Assembly (NCBI RefSeq): GCF_002865645.1
Contig: NW_020194585.1
Location: forward strand, 744,001 to 808,000
Length of the DNA stretch: 64,000 bases
Reading direction: 5' to 3'
Source of the DNA: Hyaloscypha bicolor E
Lineage: Eukaryota > Ascomycota > Leotiomycetes > Helotiales > Hyaloscyphaceae
The notes beneath the pieces are model-generated. The model ran no database searches. It saw nothing but the letters and a program-made list of their open reading frames with translations, and was not told the DNA's origin. The position numbers and the translations under genes are program-made. The stretch's first letter is position 1. Every line of letters begins with the position of its first letter. Below are positions 26,013-36,320 of the stretch, one piece after another.

Positions 26013-26332
26013 TCACCCCGACCTCCGGCGCTTCTTTGGATTCTTGGACGTCTTCGAACAAGGCTTTAACTTGGTACTATAGTATACCTGCAATGTCTCC
26101 TTGCTCCTCTCCGGAAAGCGTTCTGAAATCTCATTCCACGATAAACCCTCCTCTCCTTTTAGTCGGAGTAGAAGTATATCGTCTTCATGCAAGAATCGCG
26201 AATTCTTAGCAGGTCTACTTATAGCCCATTCCTGAATAGGTAACCATTTCGAGTCTCTCCTATTACTACTAGTAGAGACGCTTCTAATAATATCTTGTCT
26301 CTAGGATATTTCACTAGGTCCCAATAATAATT
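26013..26332 (-). pseudogene. Myb/SANT-domain gene remnant
   Basis: On the minus strand a frame ending with TGA at 26013-26015 encodes FLHEDDILLLRLK, then GLSWNEISERFPERSKETL and YYSTKLK, followed by a basic tail (KKRRRSG). The acidic start, the W..I..RFP.RS core and the YSTKLK end are typical of ascomycete Myb/SANT-like DNA-binding repeats. Upstream, the frame contains a TAG at about 26309-26311 within otherwise protein-like sequence, where CAG would be expected, so this copy is mutated. The N-terminal part is missing. Confidence 0.55.
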
Positions 26333-26968
26333 CTTGAGAAAGTGTAAGGATAGTATACGATTTCCGATCCAATGGTTTTTAGTATCAAGTATTTACGAAT
26401 AAGAATCTCTTCGCTTTTCTGGATATTACTAGATAAGATAGCTATAGTCGCTTAATATAAAACGCCAAGGGAAGAAGTAAAAGGAGTTTTTGTATCATTC
26501 TATTCCGTCTTCTTCACTAGCCTTACCCGCTTCTGCAAATATAATTGGCCTCTATTACATGGTAACTACAGGCTGGCCACGTAACTCAACCCCACGTGAC
26601 CATAATTACTGTATTTAAGCTCTGGTCATCCGTATTACACCTCTCTTCCTTTCATATCCATATTATATTACATATACCCGCATTTATAGTCAATTCGATC
26701 CAAAAGCGACAAAATGAAAAAAGTCTACCAAAATACTAACTAATATAAATCGTATTAATCGGAATTATTATATATCTTATAGTAATTAATTCCCAGATTT
26801 CCGATTTTTAATAGTTTTAATATTGCAGTAATTGTAAAGCACATAATTATTTTTATACGAGCTTGCATAAAAAAATTCGCGTTTTATATAAGTAAAAAAT
26901 TATACCTCATATAATATATAAGGCTATATATATTTAAAATCATAAACTTTTTATACTTTATACTTTCT
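26333..26968. other. AT-rich intergenic sequence, partly RIP-like
   Basis: No open frame of interest. From about 26700 to 26960 the sequence is strongly AT-rich and probably a degraded repeat. CCACGTGACC at 26593-26602 contains an E-box. Nothing else recognised. Confidence 0.4.
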
Positions 26969-27211
26969 GTGACGGCTGGTGTCACATGGTTGATACGGAC
27001 GTGGTTTCAGCCAAAGGGGTTGGTTTCAGCTAAGGTTCCAAGCTATGGTTCAAACCAAGCTCGCTTCCAAAGCTCGGCGTTTCAGTGGTCTTGGCCATAC
27101 CTACTTATCCACTGCCACACCTCACTCCTGTCCTCCTTAGCTTTAAATTCTTAAGACATTGGAAATCATTGATCTTTGAGCCTCGTTCCATTGCTCTGTT
27201 CCTGCCGTCAC
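26969..27211. mobile_element. Small inverted-repeat element (243 bp) with 7-bp target duplication
   Basis: Starts GTGACGGCTGG and ends CCTGCCGTCAC, an 11-bp inverted repeat with one mismatch. It is flanked by direct copies of ACTTTCT (26962-26968, 27212-27218). The interior has normal GC while both flanks are AT-rich, so it inserted into, or escaped, degraded DNA. It has no coding capacity. A 7-8-bp duplication suggests an hAT-related or similar non-autonomous element; the family is not certain. Confidence 0.7.
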
Positions 27212-27596
27212 ACTTTCTTTAATAATAACTCTTTAAAATTTAAGCTCTTATTATATATACTAAGGTTATAAATGTTTAAGGGGCCTTATAAGGCCTTATA
27301 AGTCTAAGTTTAATTTACTATTTACTTAGGTACACGTGACTTTTATGAAATATTTTCGCGTTTTATATAGTCAAAAATCAAAAAGTAAAAAACGTCCGTG
27401 CACTTTAAACCTCGATTACTAATTAAACACAGATTGCATTAAAAATCTGATTAATAGGTTTTATTCGCCTGGTTTTTTTATATAATTTAATTACTTAGGA
27501 TTAATTAATTGGGGTTGTGGTTAAAAAGTTAATATGGATACAAGAAGGCGACCGCTTTGTCCCTTTTGGATCGGACCGACTGTAGGCATATTGTAA

Positions 27597-27859
27597 CGAG
27601 CCCATTCTCACTAGTCTGTGCGGTACAGGGCAATTTCCTCGCTAAAGACCACTGAAGGGAATTCCCAACTTTTTGAACTATTACTCAATTTATTCTAGTA
27701 TTGTCAAGAAATAAATTTAACTACTTCTATATTATGCGCTTTAGTTTAAAAGAAAAACAATAAGTGGTTATCTATTAAAAGCGACATAAAACTATTGACT
27801 TGAATTTAGCGAAGCCTGAAAATGGGCCTGTAGAACACAGACTAGTGAGAATGGGCTCG
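27597..27859. mobile_element. Non-autonomous element (263 bp) of the CGAGCC inverted-repeat family
   Basis: Begins CGAGCCCATTCTCACTAGTC and ends with its reverse complement; the match extends about 28 bp with an indel beyond. TAA flanks both ends (27594-27596, 27860-27862). The CGAGCC termini and the 3-bp TWA duplication match the Tc1-like element at 20794-24968 and the element at 33313-33738, so it is probably a deleted relative. No coding sequence. Confidence 0.75.
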
Positions 27860-27862
27860 TAA

Positions 27863-28854
27863 GGACGCATTCGACTACAGAGGAAGGATTAACGCTTGTA
27901 ACGCTGTGTGGTACGCTCTCCGAGTGCTTTTCAGATCAGATGTAGGCGGGAATTCTTCAAGCGCGCGTACAGTCGAGGAAACCTGGGATGACTCCATCTT
28001 TAAATCAGTGGAAGTGTCTTGTTCGCTCATACGCGGGTATCTTTGCTGCTACCCAGTTTCCATTAAAAGCGAAGGGATTAATGCGCATACAAAGTAGAGA
28101 TGTACTCGAGAGAAACAATGCTACTGCAGATCCGAGAGCAATTAAATAAAGAAATAAAATCTTTTAAAAGAAATCCCTTCTTTGAAATTATATTATATTA
28201 ATATAATAAAAGTTAATTTAAGCTTATTATTAATATATAATATATTTATATTCTTTTATATAATTAATAATAATAAATTAAATATTAAAACTTCCTATTT
28301 TATTAATATTAAAGTAAATAAATATATTTTTATTAATTTTAAATTTTTAAAAATATTAAAGCATTTCTTAAATATTAACTTTTTTTATTAATAAATAAGT
28401 TATATTTATCTCTATGCAAGAAGTAGTAACTAGAGGCTGTTAGGACCTCAAGGAAATGACCACAGGTTAGCGGGATTTTAGCCGATACTATAGACATAAT
28501 GTCGAAAATCAGGGGCTGTGCGCTCTATGGTCTACTTTTAAGTGGGGACGTAATTTCCAGAGTTTTAAGGAAGCTGGAGCTTTCCTAGAAAACACAGCAA
28601 TTAAGAATTCAGTTCAATACATGAGACGGTAATAGCAAGGGAGGGAGTTTGGTGATCGTGAGAAACCGCTCCTACAGGTGGTTTTATAAGCTACGCATGG
28701 TGTCAATCTTGTTATATCGGCTGGTCAAGGCTGGACGGTTTTTTTTTTGGGATTTTTTGGACGACATCGAAGCTGATCCGAGAGTTAGCATACCGATTGG
28801 GGAATATATATTTCCATAACCGGTCCTTTGTTCTGCTCTTCCGAATAGATAATT
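27863..28854. other. Intergenic, with a 250-bp ultra-AT-rich block
   Basis: 27863-28140 and 28430-28854 have ordinary composition and no recognisable gene. Between them, about 28180-28400 is almost pure A/T with long T and A runs. It differs from the RIP island in lacking the TAG/CTA texture seen there. It may be a degraded repeat, an A/T-rich spacer or a mitochondrial-type fragment. A T10 run occurs near 28740. Confidence 0.35.
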
Positions 28855-29771
28855 CTAAGCCAAAATTCCTAGTCCTACACAAATAATAACCAATCCCCAA
28901 GTTTGGTTTACTCTCCCGGCTACTCCTGTCTTCGTTGTGGACAACGGCAACACACTAACGGTGGTTTCACCTCCAGCAGTCTTCTGTGTTGCAGTTGGAG
29001 GAATGAAACTTGAAACGGTAGTCGTTTGCGCCGGTTCTACTGCAGTTGGTGGAATACTCTCCGTCCTCACCGGCGTTGAGAACTCAGAACTCCCTGGGCT
29101 TAAGTTATTCAGGGTCGTCGCAGCAGCTCCCACTCCTACAGGACTCGTAACGATATTGAAGACTGCATTTGAAGTTGAGCAGGCATAGGCTGAGTATACA
29201 CCACCTGGGACTGATAGCTGGAATTCAACACAAGCTGTTGATGTTGCTTCGGTGCTAAGGAGACTCTTTTAGGTCTGTATTTGAAGGTACGTGGTGGGGA
29301 AGACTTGCCAGTAGAGTGCCGAAGGATCAGTTTGGCAGGAGGAGTGGCAACATATGAAGTCACCAGCAAAGCAGACACCAGATGGAGGTGTTTGGATAGT
29401 TTGGTAACATGTGGACGGCTCCTCGCAGCCATATAGAGCGTAGCTGTTGCCATCAGGGATGACAGCTGTGCAGCAACCGAACAGCTCGTTTGGACCATCA
29501 AACCCACAATAATATGATGGTAGGCAACTCAAGGCGTAGCCTAAAACTAGTTCAGCATCATTGATTACGAGGAAATGATGGATTTTCTTTGTCTACCGGA
29601 GTCAGAGAAGTAGCCACAGACGGATGTCGGCAATGCTGGAGCGCCGGTCTGGACTGCGAGGAATCCAAGGGGGAAGGGTTGCTTGGGTGTTTGAGTGGGG
29701 AGCATATCCCATGAAGCCGGCGAGACAAGGTGGGAGATTATTAGTATAGGCAAGAAATTAACATAAATCAT
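28855..29771 (-). CDS. Secreted Cys-rich, Ser/Thr-stalked surface protein
   Basis: The start is the ATG at 29771, because further upstream the frame opens only with GTG. The first 20 residues (MIYVNFLPILIISHLVSPAS) form a signal peptide. A 56-nt intron (29541-29596) joins SVCGYFSDSG to YALSCLPSYYC, giving a cysteine-rich domain with CGY..., FGCC, C..PSTC and ICCHSSC motifs common in ascomycete surface proteins. A second splice is needed near 29230-29300 to reach the last exon; I could not fix its exact sites. The rest is a Ser/Thr/Pro-rich stalk ending in a hydrophobic tail (WGLVIICVGLGILA), consistent with a GPI anchor or a membrane segment. Function is unknown; cell-wall or effector-like roles are guesses. 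Confidence 0.7.
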
Positions 29772-30806
29772 CTTGTCAGTGGACAAAGTCAAAGATACTG
29801 CGCCAAGCACTAGAGAGAGTAGAGGGTGCTCTTAATTGTTTGAGCGAAACGGACACCCAACGAGGTAAGTCACACTGTACAATCGGTTTGAAATTTTGCT
29901 CTCCCGTATTATAAGCTGAACGGTGTTTCTGATTGTCTTCCGGTATGGTTGTGTCATGCAGAACTGTTGTACGTTGCTGATGTGGCTATAGCGTTTTCTT
30001 GCAGATCTGCCACATTCTATTCTTAACCTAGCAGTGAGGGTGTGCTGCTGAGATCTTAATTTCCCTCTTTGCGTAAGTCACACAATCTTGTTCTGACGGT
30101 CGTTTGCGTTCATTCGTAGTTGGCTTGTTTTTGGATCTTATTTTTAGAAATGGATGGATCTAGGCCGGCGCCATGCAGTCCGGCGTCCAGAGCCACGATC
30201 TAATATTTGTGTTACGTAAGACAGCTGTTCCTAATGAATGGCCTTGAGTGGCCAAACATTCCTGCATGGTGGTGCGAAGCCTAGTTGAGGTTGTACAGAG
30301 AACTCGGTTACAGATAGTAGCGTCACTTGCTCTCCTATGCCTCCGGCTCCTGCCGTCCGCCCTCTTGCGGAGACTCCTCTCCGGTAACTGCGTGGGACAC
30401 AGTCCAATAGACACGCAGTGTGCCCGTCACACGCGCTTTGGAGCTGCTTGGATAAACTTTCTTTTGTAATTAGCGTCTCCACCAAACGATACTCCACAAT
30501 AAATCATCCAACCATGTTGAGCTATATCGTTTGATCAAGCCATGCTCATACTCTTTTGAATTGTACCCTCTAGCACATTTGTGACTGATCAAGCGATCCC
30601 TAATCACTAGTTTGAGAATGTCAGTGTTGCTTTTTCTGCGAGACGAAGACCACTTGAAACATTCTAAGAATTGAGAAGGCTGCGAACTTTCTTAAAGTTT
30701 CCCATCCGTCTTATTGTGATTATATTTGATTTTCAGGCGGTAATCAAATTTGCACACTAAGCAAAATCAACTCCAAAATACCCTAAAACCGGAAAACAAA
30801 TGCACA
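29772..30806. other. Intergenic between divergent genes; nothing recognised
   Basis: About 1 kb separates the minus-strand surface-protein gene from the plus-strand membrane-protein gene. Open frames here are short, overlap on both strands and show no known motif. It must hold both promoters, but I see no clear TATA box or conserved site. Confidence 0.4.
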
Positions 30807-32483
30807 ATGAGTAATCCCTGGAATCCCGGCAGTTTTGCACAATTTCCATGGACAGCATTCGCTGCTCTCCTTGGGGCAATCGGCGGTGTAGCAGGCTCGG
30901 CCGCGGTCCTCATAGTCTCTGACGGGATTGCCATTACGGAATGGACCTTCCAACCCACGGTGTATCTGTCTATTATTTCAACAATTACCAATATTATGGT
31001 ACGCTATGCCCTAGCTCGAGGATTGACTACGGCTTGGTGGGCGCGCGCACTGAAAGCGAATACGAAAATTTCAGACCTTCATCAGCTCTGGAAAACGGGA
31101 AATAGCGTACTAGCAGCACTCACGATCGGGGGAAACTTTAATTTTGTTACACTAGCTTCCGTCATTGTGGCAATTTCCCCCATCAATGGCCCATTACTAC
31201 AACGGGCTTCACGAGTAGCGATCGTGTATGTGCAGAGTGGCCTGACGTTATCGATTGCACTCGCTCCCCGGGTACCAACCGGCTACACTGGAATAATAGA
31301 AGGGCGAGGATATACTCCATCATTTTTCATGCAAGACTTCACGCCCGTGGTCAACAGCTTCTATGACCGTTTGGCCATTCAAATAAAAAACACAAGTTGT
31401 ATTGGCACTTGCTCGATGACAGTCGTCGGAGCCGGGTTCGCGGTCAACTGCTCTTCCTACGAAACCAATTTTAACCTCACTATTTACGCTCCCCCAAACA
31501 CGACTTATAACAGCAATCAATCCCTGGTGTCTGAGGGCGTTGATTTGTTCCAAAGCACCATCAATTGGTCACCGTATGATCCTGGTAACTTACACACTGC
31601 CGTACAATTCAAACCCGATGCGACGTGTAACATAAGTCGACTCATAGTGAGGAACTGCACGTTGAGGCCAGCAACAGTACAATACAATGCAGTAATCGAC
31701 GGAAATCAAAGCACGATCTCCCTTCTCGCAAACTCAACCATCTACGACGACGCGATTCAAAGCCTCTACAACATTCAGGAGTCCTATCAATCTGGGGATA
31801 ACAGTACACTTGGAGGGTTTTATTTGGCCCTGGCGAACCGCTTCAACTCGTGGGCTAACGTCAAATGGGCTGGCGCAATAGGGTATTACCTCCTTACATC
31901 AGGGGTAACCGCAAATCAATTCATCGATTCCAACAGTACTGCTAGCTCGGCCCACTTGGAGAACTTTTGTAATATTTCATTCGGAGATCCAACGGACAGC
32001 TTGCTAGCTAACGCTCGGGAGTTGATGTTCCGAACGGCGATCGCTGCTGCCAATTCCTCCGATATTCAATCTATGCCTGCCATACAAGTTGCAAGCGTGG
32101 CCTTATATCAATCCCATTACCTTTATCTTGCACTTGCGAGTGGCTTTACTTTGCTGTCGATCATCTTGGTTATCCCCACGTTCTCTGGTTATTGGAACCT
32201 TGGCCGAAAGGTCTCGATGAGTCCCATTGAGATTGCCAAGGCTTTCAATGCACCTATCTCGAGACAGGCGGACTCGAATGCAGAGGCTGAACAATTGATC
32301 AAGGGATTGGGAGAGATAGATGTAAGGTATGGTGTGGTGTCGACTGGGACTGAAATTGATGATTCGGAACGTCCCAAGCAAGGAGTTTTGTATACGGAAA
32401 CAGACATTTCTCGTAGGAGGTTGGAGATTGCACCTTCGCAACTTGTTACGAAGCCTGAGAAGAGATATGTTTATGCGGGATAA
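30807..32483 (+). CDS. Fungal multi-pass membrane protein with large glycosylated ectodomain
   Basis: 558 codons in one exon. The ATG at 30807 is used; the open frame extends upstream only from a TTG. Hydrophobic segments lie near residues 12-45, 50-75 and 115-140, followed by a long extracellular region (about 160-430) with a dozen or more N-x-S/T sites (NTSC, NCSS, NLTI, NCTL, NSTI and others) and several cysteines. A last membrane segment (LYLALASGFTLLSIILVIP, near 436-456) leads into a cytoplasmic tail beginning GRKVSMSPIEIAKAFNAP. This layout is common among uncharacterised ascomycete plasma-membrane proteins. No catalytic motif is visible and the function is unknown. Confidence 0.8.
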   Translation: MSNPWNPGSFAQFPWTAFAALLGAIGGVAGSAAVLIVSDGIAITEWTFQPTVYLSIISTITNIMVRYALARGLTTAWWARALKANTKISDLHQLWKTGNSVLAALTIGGNFNFVTLASVIVAISPINGPLLQRASRVAIVYVQSGLTLSIALAPRVPTGYTGIIEGRGYTPSFFMQDFTPVVNSFYDRLAIQIKNTSCIGTCSMTVVGAGFAVNCSSYETNFNLTIYAPPNTTYNSNQSLVSEGVDLFQSTINWSPYDPGNLHTAVQFKPDATCNISRLIVRNCTLRPATVQYNAVIDGNQSTISLLANSTIYDDAIQSLYNIQESYQSGDNSTLGGFYLALANRFNSWANVKWAGAIGYYLLTSGVTANQFIDSNSTASSAHLENFCNISFGDPTDSLLANARELMFRTAIAAANSSDIQSMPAIQVASVALYQSHYLYLALASGFTLLSIILVIPTFSGYWNLGRKVSMSPIEIAKAFNAPISRQADSNAEAEQLIKGLGEIDVRYGVVSTGTEIDDSERPKQGVLYTETDISRRRLEIAPSQLVTKPEKRYVYAG

Positions 32484-32756
32484 GATGCTAAACACGGAAT
32501 TGTCCAGTGGAGTGATTTGTACAAGCAAAAGTTTAGCTCGCTCTCAATCCACGGAGTAATCACACGATACTTCGTAGACCGCATAAATGATCCGAATATT
32601 ATTTGAATGATGTCGCAGGGACAGGAGAAGACTTGATTTACTGTAGACGAGTGTCAATTGTATTGAATTGAGCGAGAACTGAAGAAAGAAGAACGGGTGC
32701 AGTATATAGGAGGCTCATATACATATCACTAGATATAATAGCTGATTCAATTTCTA
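32484..32756. other. 3' flank of the membrane-protein gene; nothing recognised
   Basis: Ordinary composition, no open frame of note, ends at the first of three inverted-repeat elements. Confidence 0.4.
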
Positions 32757-32914
32757 TCCCTTCGTCCGGCGAGACATAGTCCACGCTAGCAAGGGGGCCT
32801 GGCTCATGGCGAAAAGGTGATAGATGACTAATAAGTTTATTAACAAAGGTACGACTTTATAGTCTGAGCCAGGCCCCCTTGCTAGCGTGGACTATGCCTC
32901 GCCGGACGAAGGGA
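32757..32914. mobile_element. Hairpin-type small inverted-repeat element A (158 bp)
   Basis: The left arm starts TCCCTTCGTCCGGCGAGACA. About 48 bp of it are repeated inverted at the right end with one mismatch, leaving a loop of about 60 bp. TA flanks both sides (32755-32756, 32915-32916), typical of Tc1/mariner-type non-autonomous elements. No coding capacity. Confidence 0.8.
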
Positions 32915-32916
32915 TA

Positions 32917-33189
32917 CTTGGGCGGGTTTTACCTGAGGTCCGGCCAGGCTGGTTTTAGGTGGGAAAAGCGCGAAATATTACTATTAACCAAAATACGAAC
33001 TTGCAATGGCCTAACTAGTAATACGAATAAGAAAGAATGTTTCGGAAATCAATTAAAGGTTTTCTAAAGGCTCTTACCTTGTATCGTTATTTTATAATAA
33101 ATAAATTACCTTCTAGAATTGTTCTGATTTTGGTGAGGCATAGCTATTTTTAACGAGGCTGCCCGGACCTCAGGTAAAACCCGCCCAAG
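32917..33189. mobile_element. Small inverted-repeat element B (273 bp), abutting element A
   Basis: Starts CTTGGGCGGGTTTTACCTGA and has a 27-bp perfect inverted repeat at its right end. TA flanks both sides (32915-32916, 33190-33191). Its left TA is also the right TA of element A, so one inserted at the target duplication of the other. The interior is AT-richer with no gene. Confidence 0.8.
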
Positions 33190-33312
33190 TAGTTTATAGC
33201 GTGCTTACAGGAGGGTAGCCTGGAAATATAGGGGGCTTTAGTGGGTGAGTGTAGTAGAAAGTAGCCTGAAAGTGGACTTGCGGTCCAAATGCCCTGTAAT
33301 CCCGTCACTTTA

Positions 33313-33738
33313 CGAGCCTGCGACCATGGGTCTGTGCGCACAGGGCATTTTCATCAAAAAATCACGAAAGTTAGGTATTAAAGTAGCGCTTAATTAGGAG
33401 TTGACTACCCATGCCGCTATATAAGTACTTATATCCAATGCTCTTGCTTTAAAACCAGTTTATTAGGGCGTCGTCATTCTGGGTAAGGGTAGCTAAGGAT
33501 CTTGCGGACCGTAGTATCGCTGAGCTTGTATCGTACTATTATGGCGCAAACGGGGACCTTTCCAAACCAGCGAATCTGGCGCATAGCCTCCTTATGTTTC
33601 GTAGGGATCTCATAGCCTTTCTCGTGCTGAAAATTGAGCGGTGGGGGTGTGTTCAGGGCTATAGTGGGTTGTTTGGAGGGCTGGTTGAGTGAAGCCTGAA
33701 AAAGCGCCTGTGCGCACAGACCCATGGTCGCAGGCTCG
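33313..33738 (-). mobile_element. Internally deleted Tc1-like element (426 bp) with transposase N-terminal remnant
   Basis: The ends are inverted repeats CGAGCCTGCGACCATGGGTC continuing to CTGTGCGCACAGG, about 33 bp in total. They are flanked by TTA (33310-33312, 33739-33741). On the minus strand an open frame covering 33474-33738 of the element encodes YEIPTKHKEAMRQIRWFGK and then VRYKLSDTTVRKIL. This helix-turn-helix matches the N-terminus of the RIP-damaged transposase at 20.9 kb (EIPTKYKEAIRQL). The catalytic part is deleted. It is a member of the same family as the elements at 20794 and 27597. Confidence 0.8.
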
Positions 33739-33741
33739 TTA

Positions 33742-34533
33742 TGCCGCAATCTTCGTATGCAGGCTTTACTCGCCCTCTTCACGAAGGAACAGAAGCTCAG
33801 CCGCATGGCTGACCAGCCAAATCGACTGTTCCTAAATTCAAACAGATCACACTTTCTTGTATCTTTTAGCTTGTATAACTTGGCGTTTTGGGGGCTAGGA
33901 GCGTCGTGTTTGGGCAGAACTCAGGCGGCGAACCTACTTGGCGTTCTCACTCTCCCAGCCTCGCCTACTTGTCAACCAAACGAAGCTAGATTCTAATACA
34001 AAAGCTAAGCAAGGTACCGATTATCTAGAATTTCAATTTAACTTCTCATTTTTCTTCCATCTTGAAAATTAACAAAATTTTTAGGGTAACACCCAGGAGG
34101 TAAAGGGGCTTCCCCGCTTAACGAGTAAGCACTCTATGGATGCCTAACCAACGCCACCATGGAGGAATTGTCAGCCTTTCAATCTCGCCTCCGCTTTTAT
34201 TCAGCGTTCAAGTCCGGAACTCAACTATTTAATTAGTTGACGAGAACACTTCCCGCGCAGAACTAGCTTCAGATAGAAGAATTGTAACAATTGTCGTTGT
34301 CGTGCCCTAACATCGCTTCACAGCGGATGGATCAAGATGAAGATAGCGGACTTGAGATTGTTCAATCAAGGGAGCCGAGTGAGAAGGATTTGCCGCTGAA
34401 TACGTTGATTAGTGCATAGATAAAGTACTTCACGGGTTGAGACTCGAGTACAGCAATAGAGGATTTTTACCGACACCAGATTGATTGAGCTAGGTGTATC
34501 CGTAAATCCTTCTCCAGGATTGCTCTGACAAGC
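33742..34533. other. Intergenic; nothing firmly recognised
   Basis: Short frames only. A 30-codon ATG frame at 34327-34419 (starting MDQDEDSGLEIVQSREPSEK) is too short to support. No tRNA-like fold was convincing around 34090-34170 despite a CCCAGG-rich stretch. Confidence 0.3.
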
Positions 34534-36320
34534 TCAGCCACTCTCTAAGCTATGGGAAGCAATATGCTCAAGAGAATAAGAATCCTTCGCGGCAGGTGCT
34601 CGCCGCCTTTTATAGAGCAATTTCTCCCAGGGTAACAGCGTCGCTACAACCCACACAGAAAAAAACAAGAGCGTTAGAGAAACAGCAATAGCACAGAAGT
34701 ATTTGAACATGGCAGTAGTAACAGGGCGCCCCTTGGCATCCCAGCTCATCATTGGTCCTTGGAAGAGGGACTACACAAGCCTGTTAGTTTGTGCAAACGT
34801 TGTGCCATCAAGAATAAATGGCTTACCGCGAGAAAAGTGGAAGGTAGGAAGAGCATTCCCAGAATTGCAATAGTCTTCATTGAAGAGCTGTCCTTTCTGG
34901 TCTCGACTGCAATGATTCTCATGACTGCACTATCTTCCTTGCTAGCTCTTGCAAGAATTTTAGTGTCGTTTGCCAGATCGATATTGACTCTTGCCATTTC
35001 AATGTTGACTTTTGTGTCTTTTTGTGCCATTAATCGGGACACCTGAATTCATCAATAGGATGCTACATGTTTATATATCATTACTCACAACTGTAAGTTG
35101 GGTCCGGAGCCGGTTCTCCTCATATTTTGCCCGCAGTAGCTGATTCTTGGAGTATTGTTTCAGCGTGTCAGCCAACTCTTCCACCATTCTTCGGCCATCG
35201 GAGATAAACACATGATTCTTGATTCTTCCTATTTCTCTTAATCGATCGTGCTCTTGAGTTGCAATTTTCTTGGTCTCCATCACTATCTTTATCAATGAAG
35301 GTATAGTATATTGCAGTCTGATGGTATCCAATCCAAGCGTCCTGTTTGAGAAATGCAGAATTTGTATTGCCCTCATGAAGTCCATTCTCAATGGGTCACC
35401 TCTTGCTCGATTATCGTATCCGTGGAGTCCACTCTCTTCTTCTAAGGCGTTGAGATCACCATCGACCGACTCGATTTTGGTAGCACACGAATCGATCACG
35501 AGCTCCGCTACCAGGGCAGCAAGAATCAATGGCTGCTCGCAGAACATAAGCCTATCCCGCAGTCCTTTCAGTAGTCTCGGAATTTCGTGACCTTTTCTTG
35601 TCATTGCGAGGAGCAAGCCGTGGGTGAGCCCAGTCTCCCGGTCATAACTCAAAGCGAGCTGGTAATAACCTGGACGGTGGAGCCTGAACGTGAAAATAAA
35701 GCCTGCAGTCTGCTTAGCACTCTACATCATTCAAGCTCAGTGAAACGTACATGTAACGGATCTCCCACTCTGCTCGGGAGTAGAAACCTTGAACGAAGGG
35801 GAGCCTTTCTTGGTCATGTATCTGAGAAACTCTTCTGGTAAAGCTAGTTTTTCTCTAATGAGATCTAAGCACGTATTGGAGAAAGGTAGCATCCCAATCC
35901 TTTCCTTAGATTCAGTATCTCCATTGCAAATGCCGAAGCCGAATTTAGGAATCAGAAGAGCATCCTTCTTGGGTAGATACGAAACTTACAGAAGACGCTG
36001 GCCACCGCTCGGGGCTTGAAGATATCCGCTTGGGGGTAGATTTAACGGTAGCTCCTTAGGGGGAATAAAAGGCAGCTGGAGATCCTATCATGCTATGGGT
36101 ACAGACTCAAATACGACACCTCTTTAAAAAATACCTTTGCAAGCCAGTCAGACATTGACAAGTCGTCCAATGTTCCTTCATTCATAACAAGTTGCGGAAG
36201 ATGGGGATAACGAAACATTTCCAGGAACTCCACTTTAGGACGATGCTCCTCGGAAGCGTTATCCAAACATGCGATTTCCTTCCACTCCCACAAATGCTCC
36301 ATCTTCCGAGTCGGTGCCAT
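34534..36320 (-). CDS. CorA-like membrane protein of the fungal type, with one in-frame TAA
   Basis: Five exons with good splice sites: 36320-36120, 36075-35751, 35702-35089, 35042-34827 and 34770-34534. They total 531 codons and keep phase throughout. The long helical middle (residues about 190-440) has the EE..R..QL and RKDSSSMKTIAILGMLFLPSTFLA pattern that ends in the first membrane segment of fungal CorA-like proteins. A second segment (FCAIAVSLTLLFFSVWVVATLL) and a basic tail follow. The canonical Mg-channel GMN motif is not seen; fungal paralogues often lack it, so transport is unproven. Codon 97 is TAA (fwd 35986-35988), sitting in a GTAAGT that could mimic a donor, but no acceptor keeps the frame. 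It may be a nonsense-mutated gene. Confidence 0.7.

Noticed and set aside
28182..28391. 69-codon plus-strand frame rich in Ile, Asn and Lys
   Set aside because: Arises from an almost pure A/T block that lacks stop codons by chance; composition is not that of the local genes.
30160..30497. Overlapping 73-88-codon frames on both strands
   Set aside because: Mutually overlapping, no domain, no splice context; treated as non-coding.
34090..34170. Possible tRNA-like fold
   Set aside because: No acceptor-stem pairing and no T-loop GGTTCRA motif found on inspection.
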